A DNA stretch of 64,000 nucleotides from NCBI GenBank assembly GCA_947095535.1, contig OX352774.1:173908200-173972199 (forward strand), in the 5' to 3' direction. Within the stretch, counting starts at the first letter, position 1, and the number at the start of each line of letters is the position of its first letter. The position numbers and the translations under genes were made by a program. The notes beneath the pieces are model-generated. The model saw only the letters and a program-made list of their open reading frames with translations. It did no database searches and was not told where the DNA came from. This document shows, in pieces, positions 26,628 to 37,535 of the stretch. Source of the stretch: Poecilobothrus nobilitatus. Its lineage: Eukaryota; Arthropoda; Insecta; Diptera; Dolichopodidae.

Positions 26628-28103
26628 CGATAAAAATTTCATCTTCTGACTGGTCTGCTGCCGGATGAGGTTTCTTCAACAGCATTTTATTTTTGTTATT
26701 GTTGTTCCTGTTGATTTTGCTGTTACTGTTAGCGTTAGTTCAACAGCAGCTGATGTTTTTTTACTGATCTTGTATTGTTTTTGTTGTTTTTTTTTGGTCT
26801 CTTGTCTTGTGATATATTAATATGTTCCAAGCTAATTAAATCTGGGTTTAATGGTGGTTTGGTTTAAATTTACCAAAACAATTTAAAAAGAAAATAAAAA
26901 AATGAAAATATTTACCATATACGTATGACGATAATGATGATGGTAAGTGATTCAAAAGATCAAATCAAAAAGCAAACTATAGTTAAGTATTTATAAGTCT
27001 TAAATTTTGAACCAAACAATTTTTTACTTGGTTAAATTTAAAATTTTTTTTTTTTTTTTTAGACAAAAAAAAAATTTATTTACATTTTGACTTTAACTGT
27101 CTGTTTGATTATAGACTTTAATTTTGTAATAAAACTCATAACTTATCACATGGGTTAATTCATAATAAGAAATTTGATCGGTTCAATTTCCTACAATTCA
27201 AAATAAAAATTTTTAATATTTAGTGGTAGTCTGTTTAAACTGTAAACTATTAGAAAACTAGAGACTGGATTTGCTTCCATTAACTTGGGAGGTTAAGCTT
27301 TTTTTCATTAACTTAAATTTTCTCTAGCTACGTCATTTAGTGGCTGATAACGCTGATATCATATTTGTTCAGTCAATTATTCACATATATCCGTGAACTT
27401 TCTCTTTTATTCGCACATATATCAGTATATCCATAAAACTTTCCGTTTTATTCGCGAACAAATGAGGTATATATAGGTAAAATTCAAACAACTTGAACAT
27501 TTATTGAAAGAGAGCAATGTCCCAGGTGATTAATGAGAAAACCAATATCTGAGCTTTTGGATATCGGCGTTAACAAATAAATTAACAAAAAGAGCCATAC
27601 TTTAAAGAGCATGGTTAATATCCGTAGTCTGCATGATTAAAATCGCATTGCAATTTAGTATGCATTCCCTCGCAATACATAACCAGTTGATGATTGCCAT
27701 TTCTCTATTAGATTTTGAAATTTTGAAATCTTAGAGCAAAAATTAAAAATGCTGTTTACACTAAGTTCACTACGGCAGTTCCTTCTATATATTAAATTAT
27801 CAAAATATAAATAAATCTCTGTGAGTTTTTTTTTAAATAAATTCTAATCTCATCCCTCTGAACTTCTATGCGGGTTACATCAATCCTAAATCTTAGTATT
27901 ATAACGGCAAGCGATATAATTTTTGGAATGGTCTTAAATTTTAAAATGCAAATGTCAATTATTGTATTAAAATATGTCCTAAAATAGAAGAAATGTTAAG
28001 ATTGTTTTTGAATATAACACAAAATTATATTAAATTGCATACGTTGAGGAGTTTTTTTTTATTTTTTTTTATTGATGAGTTAACAAGTCAGTAATAATTA
28101 AAC
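24650..28103. other. gene-poor stretch with UTR-like patch
   Basis: Homopolymer-rich DNA. The interval of about 26,240-26,820 is less AT-rich and has CAA/CAG-rich sequence on the minus strand, like a dipteran 5' UTR. It includes an ATG at 26,685 (minus) followed by MLLKKPHPAADQSEDEIFID before running into an (AT)n tract. This is not strong enough to call a gene. Near 27,370-27,470, two partly matching TTTTATTCG-ended segments are an imperfect short duplication. Confidence 0.4.
26593..26624. repeat. (AT)n microsatellite
   Basis: Uninterrupted AT dinucleotide tract. Confidence 0.95.
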
Positions 28104-28330
28104 TTAAGGTTTATAGTGTACCTTTAAAGCGTAGGCAAATCTATTTAATTTAGTGTTAAGTTTCACTAGATTTATTCTACGATAATGTGACTCTGATGGA
28201 AGAAGCTTTAAAAGCTTCTCAATTTCATGTTAGATATTTCATCTAAATATATTCCTCTACAAAACTTACTGTTACGATCCACATGTATATCCAGTATTCT
28301 AGCACATCTAACACCAACCAATTGCCTTAT
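28104..28330 (-). pseudogene. unrecognised degenerate coding remnant
   Basis: On minus, one frame gives IRQLVGVRCARILDIHVDRN then SKFCRGIYLDEISN (about 28,220-28,330). After a single frame change it continues as HEIEKLLKLLPSESHYRR then INLVKLNTKLNRFAYALKVH and ends YKP-stop at 28,104. Composition is protein-like, unlike the surrounding low complexity. I do not recognise the family. A pyrimidine-rich (CT)n tract lies immediately upstream at 28,341-28,365. It could be a dead TE fragment or, less likely, a terminal host exon with a frame error. Confidence 0.4.
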
Positions 28331-28340
28331 TTTAGGTTTA

Positions 28341-28365
28341 GAAAGAGAGGGAGAGAGAGAGGGGG
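28341..28365. repeat. (GA)n microsatellite
   Basis: GA-rich tract with one GGG interruption. Confidence 0.85.
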
Positions 28366-30352
28366 AATACATCTGAATTTTTTTAACTCAAATCCGGCAA
28401 CATAGCTCTGGTTATAATGCAAGTTGCAGAGGCAAACCGTAAGCCGTAATTTAATTTAAATATTTTATACGGCTGAATCATTTCAATTGTTCAAACTTTT
28501 AGATATTATTTATTAGTTTTAATTTTTAAATGATAGATGATAAATGTAAAAGACGCAATAGCAATCCAATACTAAAAAAAATTGGAAAATTTCATTTGAA
28601 ATTGGACCGAAAGAAATATTGCGGATCCTATGAATTGTACAGCTCTTCTTTCCACATCATATATTACCATACCACTCTAATTATAATAACGTTAAAAAAA
28701 TATAAATTTGAATGTACATTATACCAAATTTTATGTACAATTTCATATAAGTAACCGATGATTATTATCTTCTTTTTTAATTTGTTTTTTTTTTTTTTTG
28801 ATTAAAAGATAAGTGCAATGGCATTTTGTTAAAACAATAAAAGGGAGTGTTAATATGATAAATTTATGCTAATGATTTTAATTCACAAAAAAAAAATTTT
28901 TTTTTAGAATTGAAAGTAGGTGCCTTACGTGAAATTATGCTGCCTTACATTATACATATATAACAGATAAATATTTTAGTGGAGAAATGGAATTAAATAG
29001 AAAGAAAAACGATATATGAACACATAGAGAGAGAGAGAAAAAAAAACAAAAAAAAAAATAAAATAGATTAAAAAAAAAAAAAAAAACAAAAGTCTGAAAA
29101 TTTTAGAAAATATTTTGTATAATTTATTCATATTTGACTGGAATTTTTTTAAATATTTTTTTTTTTAAAAGATCTTAAGATGAAGAATAATATATATGTA
29201 TATATGATATTGTAATAAGATTTTAAATAAAGTCTGCATGCTATATCAAAAAAATAAATTGTTAAAGATCATAATTACTGTCATAATAATTATAAATTAA
29301 GTCATATACTCATATCATGTGCGATAATATATAAAAGATTTTTATTTTTTGTTTTTGGTTTCAAAAATCTTTTAATCTATACAAAATCTATTTTATAAAC
29401 TAATGTTAATTGATTGTAGACGGTCGATCCAGATTTTGTTCATTATATTACTATATATATATATATATATATATAACTATATGGTGTGTAATTTCAAATT
29501 TTTCTTAAACAATAAATGATTCTAAGAATTTCTAACGGATCTCATAAGATTAAGACAATTTAAATGGGGTCTCGTATATTATCTGTAATAAGAATGAGCA
29601 GTTTTTATAATAGATATATTTGATAAATGGAGAACATAGATCAAAATATATAGATCTAATTGTATTCAGGATGTCAGAAAAAAATTATAGGTATAATTAA
29701 ACTTTAATAAACTGCAGGGTTAAAGTTCTATTGAGAAATATTCCGTCAAAATTAACAAAACTAATACAAAACGTAACCCATTAGCGTGTTGGCAAACAGA
29801 ACTGAATAATTAAGAATTTCAAAACAAGAAAAAAACTTTATGGGAGGAAATTCTACATTTTAAATCGTTTTCAAGAAAACGGTGCGTTCAAAATTTTTCG
29901 TATGTGTGTATTTAAAAAAAAAAAATTATATCAGTTTCCTTTGATAATATTGAAAGTTAATTTAAGATCTTTTAATATATATATAGTATTATAAATGGAA
30001 AATGATATGATTTTTTTTTCAAACACATATACGAAAGACTTTGAACTCTGTTATCTCAGAAATCATTAAGAATAGACAACACCTCTAGAACAATTTGTTT
30101 CCTTATTCTGACATTTCCAATGTTCCTCTGCCTTTTATCAACATGCTAACGGCACACCCTTTATACATAGTTACATTGGGGTCGCAAAATTAATAACTAT
30201 ATAATGAAGATAATATCTACACTAACAACATACAAAAATATTAGAATATAAAAAAATTCAAACAAAAATTGTATACATTATACACTTTATATTTAAAACA
30301 TTAATAAATTCGGTGCTTAATAAATTCAAGAAAAAAATTTTATAATTTTTTA
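28366..30352. other. gene-free AT-rich stretch
   Basis: Homopolymers and (AT)n (29,452-29,475). It probably includes the 3' UTR of the minus-strand gene ending at 30,353. Confidence 0.5.
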
Positions 30353-33300
30353 TTAAAAATATCCAATTGTTGTATTTTCCATTCGATTTAAACGGGTATT
30401 CTTTTTTCGAAAACCAACTAATTCATTTATATGCCAAAAATTTCTTAAATCATTTTCATCAATGGTATTACCAATAATTGCAAGATCATTATTAAATTTT
30501 TGTTTTACTGCTGCCAATGAATTTAATGATTTTAATGTATCAACTTCATCATAATTTGGTGTTGTAAATATTTTAATATTTTCAATTGAATCCTCCTGAT
30601 CATTAAATAATTTTAAATCAATTGGATATAATGGATTATCACCATACATTAATTTATATTTTGATGATTTAACTAAATTTATTATTTGAAACATTCCAAC
30701 AGCTCCACTCCATTGATAACCGAATAATACTAAAAAACAAAAACAATTAATTAAATTAAAAAAATTGATTTTTTGAAATAAATTGAAAGTTGTAAAGATC
30801 ATCATAACAATCATCTATAAAAGAATTTAAAATCTACAGCATTGCCATTAAATAATTCAATTTAAATAAATGAGATAAAAAATATAAAAAAAAAACTTAC
30901 AAACAACAAAGCCGCCAAATATTGTTAGACCAATTAATACACCCAAATTTACATCTTTTTTAATAACAAGCATAGCTGTGACATGAACAATTAAAGCGCA
31001 CATTGCAAAAATAAATTGAAGAATGATGTATGGTATTAAAAACCATTTTTTCAACTAAAAATAAATATAAATATAAATTAAATATAACTATACAATTAAT
31101 TTTAAAATCAATTGGTCAAAAAACAAAAGAAAATGAAATTTATTAGATTACCTTATAAGTTCCAAATATACATAATAAACATGTGACAATATAAATTACT
31201 GCCTGTATTATGACATCCAGAACAAATTCACTCTGCTCTAAAATACAAAATGAAAATAATTTCTTCCTTTTTTTTTTTAAATGCACATTAACATAAAAGC
31301 TTTTAGGTTCAAGATTTGGAAAGATGATTCAGAGATGTGTCAAGGAGTGAATGATAGATTTTAGAAAGATACGTAGGCTGCGAGAGCTTAAAACTATTTC
31401 GAAACTTAGAGAGGTACTCAGACACCGATTCAGACACTTACAGACTGGCTAAAAGAATTACAAAACTACAATAAGTCAAAAAATTGTGATCCAGAATAAT
31501 TCAGAGTTTTAGAAAATGGCTCAAACATCTCAGAGAATGATTTGATAAAACTTAAATAGCATGTTGTCAGATACTCTGTGGATTGCAATGAAGATGCAAG
31601 GAAGATAAGATATTAATCGCGTTTCATATGTGTAATATTAGCATTAGGTGAATATTTCTTTCAGTTATTTTGAAAAAAAAAAAACAAAAAAAAAAGAATG
31701 AGAAATATTATGTTCTTATATTCTCAAGAACCAACTGTACGAATGCAAATACTTAAAAATATAAAGGAATACAAATGATTTTAATATATGATATAAGTAC
31801 TCCTGTTTGTAAAATGTTCAGCAGCTGTTAAAACAGATGAAAATAAAACAAAGAAAGCATTATAAGAAATGCGTGGTATTTTATATATACCACCCAATAT
31901 ATTCCCGCAAATATATGCAACTTGTTAGTAATTCTCAGATTTACAATTTAAGGCTAAGGCCTGCAGCAGTGGCGGATTTAAGTATGTGCCACCCCGAGGC
32001 CTTATTAACTATGCCTTCAAATTTAATTTTTTCTAACACGTCGTGTTCAATGTGCAGTGCCACCTTTCAAAACTTTTATATTAACACTGAATTTGTTGAC
32101 AGCATTGTAATATTGGAGTTGGAGTAGTTTTGCTTAAAAAAGGAGTAGCGCAGTAAAAAAAAAATGAAAATTTATTAAAAAGTGGAGGAAATCTACTTCT
32201 ATTGCAGTAAAGGGAGAATACTGACGTATATGCACACAAAACGATGAATATGACATACAATCTTTTTCTCTATATTATTAATTTTTATATCCTACAGAAT
32301 AACAAAGTTATTGTATTTTTGAAAATTTGAAGTTTCTTTATCTAGTACATGCAAATTTTTTTCCGCCCTTTAAATTTGCCGCCCTAGGCAGGTGCCTAGT
32401 GTGCATATTCGTAAATCCAGGACTGACTTTATCGAATATCAGCAATTTCACAAATAAAATTGTAAAATATATATTTGAAAATTTTTAAGTTTGTTAACCA
32501 TTTTAAAACAAAAATATGAAATTAATAATTTTCTATTATAATTTTTTTAATAAGTTTTTATTTTATTTATCAAATTTAAATTTTAAATTTCTATGTTTTT
32601 GTAAAAATTAAAAATGTAAAAATGTCAAAATATCAAAGGCCGCCGAAACTTTGAAATGTTTTAAAAAAAAAATGTTTGTGAACACTTTAATTTATAATAA
32701 GGAATTTTGTATAACTTATATCTCAATTAGTCTCTGAATACTCCTATTTTCAATGATTTCAAATTTTTTATAAATAAAAGACGCAAATAAATTTATATGA
32801 TTCAAACTGAAGGGTATATTATAAACTTACTAAACTTCATATATTTTGCTAATGGTTTCCACACAAAATTATCCTTTAATTCAGGATCATTTTCAATTAT
32901 TTGAACAGTTTTCGGAACAATTTCATCACCATGAAGTACAAATAGCATGCATTCTCCAAATTTAAAACCCTATAAAAAAATTATTATTACTTAATGGTAA
33001 TTCTTTTGATAGTGATATAACTGAAAAATTTTATTTTAAGTGAAGACTTAAATAAAAATAAATCTTTGTCAGGTGTGTCAGGTGTCCTGTGCTAATTCCC
33101 GTAAAAAGATTCAGATCCATTCTATTCAGTTTTAGAATTTTCTGAGTCTTTTTGCTGTTTGGTTCCCCACAGAAATTTTTTAAAAAAAATTTTTACATCA
33201 GTAATTTATGATTTATAAATATTTCGTATTTATATATATATGTATAGGACATACATATGTATAATTTACGTTATACATACATATGTATGTGTATATTAGA

Positions 33301-34687
33301 TTTGGGTATTTATGTATATATGTATTTTTTTATTTTAACATTTATTACAAATGACTTCACGTCTTCACCTTAAGTAAAAATGTCTTCAGGTAAAGTAAAA
33401 ATGTCTTCACTTAAAGTAAAAATATCTTCAGTTAAATTAAAAAAAGGTACAGCAGTGCACGCTTAACTGCGTTGACTAAAATGCGCGATTTTTGGTGCAC
33501 TTAAGCGGGATATGCAATAAAAAAAACCCCCATTTAAATGAGCCATCAACGCAATTAAACAAATCCCGCTTATTTAATTCATCGACGCAATTAAACAAAT
33601 TCATATTAAAAGAAGTAACCATTGAAATAAAACTTACCCACTTAGTTATATGGAAAACCAAAATTAAAAAAATATTATACATATCTAATAATAACGTCGC
33701 AATGTAATGTTATATGCAAGTATGACCCAATACATACTTAAATGCAAAATATTTTTTTATTTACAACAAATAAAAATATTCAAACAAAAATTAAATTCTA
33801 AATAATTATTTTTCAATTTTTTGCTATAATGTGTTTTTAACTTCCTCCAACGTTCAATCAAATTTGTTCTGACATCCTCATGGAGTGAATATTTTATTTA
33901 ACTATTTTATTTAACTTATTTAACTTTTTGATAATAAAAATTGTTTTTTTTTTTATTTAGAATAAAAAAAATTTATTGAGCAATAAACTGAGATTTTTAA
34001 TACTATTTTTATAAAAACAATCAAAAATCTTTACGTAATTAACCGGGTAACTCGAACAATGTGTGTAATTTCATATGAATTTAAAAATTGTTCGATTTTT
34101 TGTGAAATAAAAAGGGAAAATCAATTAAACGGCGGGCAAATAAGCTTGTGCACTACTGTATCTGTATTTAAAAATGTTTTTAACTCCTTACCGCCGAAAG
34201 AATTGCTGAAAAAATCACTCCCAAACGAACGGTACAACAAAAACAAAATGATATCATCCATACCATTTTTAAAAAAATAAATTTTTACGGCATTCTTATT
34301 TTTAAAAATTAAAAAGAATAATTAATTAATTTTAAATTTCAAATTAAAAAATTTTATTTCTTTATTTATTTATTCCTATAATTTCTTAATATAGGAAATT
34401 ACCATCAGATTAAACTATTATTTTTTAAAGAACAACACATCTGTTTTTCAGTTGTAATAACTGTAATTTAAAAAATAAAAACAAAAAACAAAACGTTTAA
34501 CAGTATAACAGCGCCATTTTATTTAATAACGGCAATATTTTTTTATAAATACAATAACGTAACATTTCTTATAATTTAGTATAGACAAAAACCATACGTT
34601 AGCTTTTGTATGACTTGCTACTAACTTCACTTCAAAGGCAATCAAATCTGTCAAAACAACATCAAATTTTTCTTGCGTAAATTTCAT
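30353..34687 (-). CDS. small multipass membrane protein, tetraspan-like, unassigned
   Basis: Exons on minus, with in-phase GT/AG borders: 32,831-32,969, 31,152-31,237, 30,901-31,054 and 30,353-30,729 (stop). Together they encode 251 residues. A first exon at 34,598-34,687 (ATG at 34,687, 30 codons from MKFTQEKFDV, donor GTATGG) fits the phase but is tentative; a GTGAAG donor inside it is an alternative. The protein starts GFKFGECMLFVLHGDEIVP. Three hydrophobic segments follow: VLDVIIQAVIYIVTCLLCIF, the WFLIPYIILQFIFAMCALIV stretch, and VNLGVLIGLTIFGGFVVCLL. A hydrophilic C-terminal tail of about 95 residues ends the protein. The style resembles insect small tetraspan (DUF4728-type) proteins; I do not assign it. 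The two large introns contain MITE-like elements. Confidence 0.65.
31967..32425. mobile_element. hAT-like non-autonomous element (MITE)
   Basis: The left end CAGTGGCGGATTTAAGTATG and the right end, read inverted (CAGTCCTGGATTTACGAATA), form imperfect TIRs. The subterminal CCGCCCTAGGCAGGTGCCTA block is typical of hAT-derived short elements that begin CAGTGGCGG. It is 459 bp long and encodes nothing. No 8-bp target duplication is visible (GCCTGCAG against ACTTTATC), so one end may be eroded. It lies in the intron between 31,237 and 32,831 of the membrane-protein gene. Confidence 0.6.
33361..33440. repeat. about 21-bp tandem repeat, four units
   Basis: Successive units share AAGTAAAAATGTCTTCA, the last one decayed. 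The array ends right beside the pogo-like element at 33,450. Confidence 0.8.
33450..34158. mobile_element. pogo/Tigger-like non-autonomous element with TA duplication
   Basis: The left end CAGCAGTGCACGCTTAACTG and the inverted right end CAGTAGTGCACAAGCTTATT form imperfect TIRs. They are flanked by TA at 33,448-33,449 and 34,159-34,160, as in Tc1/mariner-pogo insertions. Subterminal motifs (CGCAATTAAACAAAT twice; ATTAACCGGGTAACTCGAACAA-like near the right end) resemble pogo/Tigger ends. It is 709 bp with no transposase frame. It sits within the putative first intron of the membrane-protein gene. Confidence 0.65.
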
Positions 34688-34824
34688 TGTAATTTTCCGT
34701 CTTCAAATTTTTTTTTTCAAAAATACAAAATTATTTGAAAATTTTTAAAATTGAAATTTATATAAAATATTTATTTTTAAACATAATTTTAAGAAAATAA
34801 CGGTAATTATTTAAAAAAAACAAA
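34688..34824. promoter_or_regulatory. short divergent (bidirectional) promoter interval
   Basis: Only 137 bp separate the tentative minus-strand ATG (34,687) from the ATG of the MADF-BESS gene (34,825). If both starts are right, the two genes share a bidirectional promoter. No TATA-type element stands out in the general A+T background. Confidence 0.35.
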
Positions 34825-36340
34825 ATGGATATGTTACCGAATCATTCTAGATGGTTAGCTGAAGATGTGGTACAGCTTATAGAATTGGTAAGAAAGGATG
34901 AGGCCATTTATAATCCTCGACATATGAATTATTTTTGTCGTCCTTATGTTGAAAATTTTTGGCGTGAAGTTGATATTAAATTAAATAAAAATCGTAAGTA
35001 ATTAAAATTATTAATGTAAAATCAATTTGATATTGATAACAGTAAGAAATGAATAATATTTTTAATTGTAGCCGGAGCAAGTCTTGCTAAATGGACAAAT
35101 TTAAGAATATCATTTCGAAGAGAATATTCAATATATTTGGCTGAAAAAATACAACCATCATGGATTTTTTTTGAAAAAATGTTATTTTTAAGCCCATATC
35201 TAAGAAAGTAAGTAAATTTAAAACATATGATATTCAAATTAATGTTAATAATAATTATTCTATTATGAATTTTTGTTTATCGTTATAATTAGAGTATTCA
35301 ATATTTTTAGAAAACGTCCACAAATTGAAGGTATTGATCCACATAATATTCAAGAAGCACTTGAACAAATCAGTTCAATAACACGGGGTAATTATAAAAG
35401 TTTTGTTGAAAGTATTGAACGTTGTGGTGGTGGTTCAGCAACTGAATCAGTAACTGGTGATGATCATCATTCACCAGATACTGCTGATGATGATATTGTT
35501 TGGGATGAAAATTCAATTAAAGAAGAATCAATTGAAGAAAATTCACCAACAAATGAAGAACGTGCTGTTGATGATTTAGAACATTATGATAATGACAATG
35601 TTGAAATATTATCAGAAAAATCATTACCACCAAAATCACCAATAACAAATCAAGAGCATAGTACAACACAATGTTCAGATGATAGACAAAATTCATCTTC
35701 ATCATTAAAACGTCATCATTCAAATCATCAATTAAATAAATTTGTTGATGATGATAATATTGAATTAAAAAGATTACACTATAATAATGATATTAATTTA
35801 AGACATTATCCATCATTATTAACAATTAGAAATTTACAAATGAATAATACAGCAACAACAACAACAACAACATCTGCAGATTCAAGACGTATAAATAATT
35901 CAACATCTGATTGTAGTACAACAAATCCAAATAATAATAATAATACAAATAATGTAAATGGAATACAAAGTGGTAGATTATGTCCACGTATATTTGAACA
36001 ATCACAATTACATCCAATACATCAAAATGGTTTAAATCATTTAGAACGAGATAGAGAACGTATTGGTAATAATTGTTCTAGATCATCAGCATCATCTAGT
36101 CAAGGTGGTGGTGTTGGTGGTGGTAGTGCATTAGATATGGCTGATAAAAAAATGTTAGATGATTTAAGATCATCAGTTGGTAAACAAATAAATTCAGAAA
36201 CTTGTATATGTAAGACTGATCCAGATGCAATGTTTTTAATGAGTTTATTACCAGATATACAAAGTTTATCACGTAAAGATCGTGGTAAATTAAAAATTGA
36301 AATACAAAAAGTTATACAAGACTTTTTGTATCCAGATTGA
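34825..36340 (+). CDS. MADF-BESS domain transcription factor
   Basis: Three exons, 34,825-34,993, 35,072-35,207 and 35,311-36,340, with GTAAGT donors and TTGTAG/TTTTAG acceptors, keep phase and give 444 residues. The N-terminus (about residues 10-100: SRWLAEDVVQLIELVRKDEA, NFWREVD, KWTNLRISFRREY, then a Tyr/Leu/Pro-rich end) is a MADF domain, the Myb/SANT-like DNA-binding fold of Adf1-type insect regulators. The middle is low-complexity Asn/Ser/Thr/His/Asp-rich. The C-terminus (about 405-440: DAMFLMSLLPDIQSLSRKDR then LKIEIQKVIQDFLYPD) is a BESS protein-interaction motif. It probably acts in the nucleus as a sequence-specific regulator. The exact Drosophila orthologue cannot be named. It is convergent with MSH2 downstream. 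Confidence 0.9.
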
Positions 36341-36817
36341 ATAAAATACAAAAAAAAAAAAATAACAAAGTTAAAAAAAAAGATAAAGGAACGTAAATAC
36401 TTAGTACTTATTTATTAGATTAGTTTATATTATATTTTTTTTTTCCCTTCTGAGGACGTAATGTACTTAAGGTACAACTTATTTAAGTAAAATATAGGAT
36501 ATTATCCTATTTAGGTTTAATAATAGTTTATTTATATAATGGTTTTTTCTGTAGTTAAAAACAAAAACAAAGAAACGGTTGAAAAAAAAATAAAAAACGA
36601 AGATTTTTGGGTGATTTTATTCCATAACTTTCATTATGGCGCATTGTAGTTTAAAACTTTTTTTAGAAAATAAGAATTGCATATTATTATTATTATTATT
36701 ATTATATTATATTACAATTATAATTATTGTATTGTATAAGCAAATTAATTGCTTTTATTGTTATTAAAATAGTATTTTAAATGTAAACAAAAAGTATAAA
36801 AAAAAAAATTAAAGTGA

Positions 36818-36823
36818 AATAAA
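36818..36823 (+). promoter_or_regulatory. candidate polyadenylation signal, MADF-BESS gene
   Basis: AATAAA about 480 bp after the stop. Another AATAAA overlaps the stop at 36,340, which is too close to be likely. Background AT content makes chance matches common. Confidence 0.3.
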
Positions 36824-37427
36824 TGCATTAAAAAATTTGTTTACTTACAAAACAATTTTTAATTTTCACTTAAAATATGAACAACTTACAAATTTTATAT
36901 ATTACTTTCTATAAAATAGTAAAAAAATAACTGTCCTTTAAAAGAATTTTTTTTTAACCAAATGTTGTTTTTTCTTCTTATAAATCGATAACTTTTAATT
37001 CTGATATCAAAATTTCCATTTAATTTACCGAACACATAAAATTAGACTAAACTCTATATCTATATACAATAATTCATTTACCCAGCAAAGAAATTAGTCA
37101 AAAAAAAAAATGTTTGTATAGAGGTAATGTATAAAACTTGTTGAAATTATCTGATAAGGATCTTCTAATGGACACGCAATTTGTTTACCCCACACTGATT
37201 TTCAAATTCAATCAATTCTTTAAAACGGTCAATATTCTTAATATTGCTGTAAATTATAAAATTTTATTTTTTTCTATAATATACACGCTATTGTATGTGT
37301 ATGCATGTATGCATATTTTATAATCAATGTTAACTATATGTCAAGGTCATAGGCTAAAATCAAAATAAAGAATAAATATAAATACATATTTGTTTTTTTA
37401 TCTTACAACGATTAAAATTGTTTGAAC

Positions 37428-37433
37428 TTTATT
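37428..37433 (-). promoter_or_regulatory. candidate polyadenylation signal, MSH2
   Basis: TTTATT on plus (AATAAA on minus) about 100 bp beyond the MSH2 stop. Confidence 0.4.
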
Positions 37434-37535
37434 ATAAAATCTTTAAGTAAAATAATAATTGGAAATGTAATAAAATTTTAAAATATAATAAAAAAGAAAA
37501 TACTGTAGTCAATAATAAGAGATTCGTTCGGCATT

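Larger units (their letters stand above)
36341..37535. other. shared 3' intergenic region (MADF-BESS and MSH2)
   Basis: Convergent 3' flanks, A+T-rich, with an (ATT)n tract at about 36,681-36,706. No gene was seen. Confidence 0.6.

Noticed and set aside
33361..33440. CRISPR-like array
   Set aside because: Units are contiguous about 21-bp tandem repeats without spacers, in a eukaryotic genome.
35517..36351. Minus-strand frames opposite the MADF-BESS gene
   Set aside because: Shadow frames of the repetitive Asn/Ser/His codons in the real plus-strand exon.
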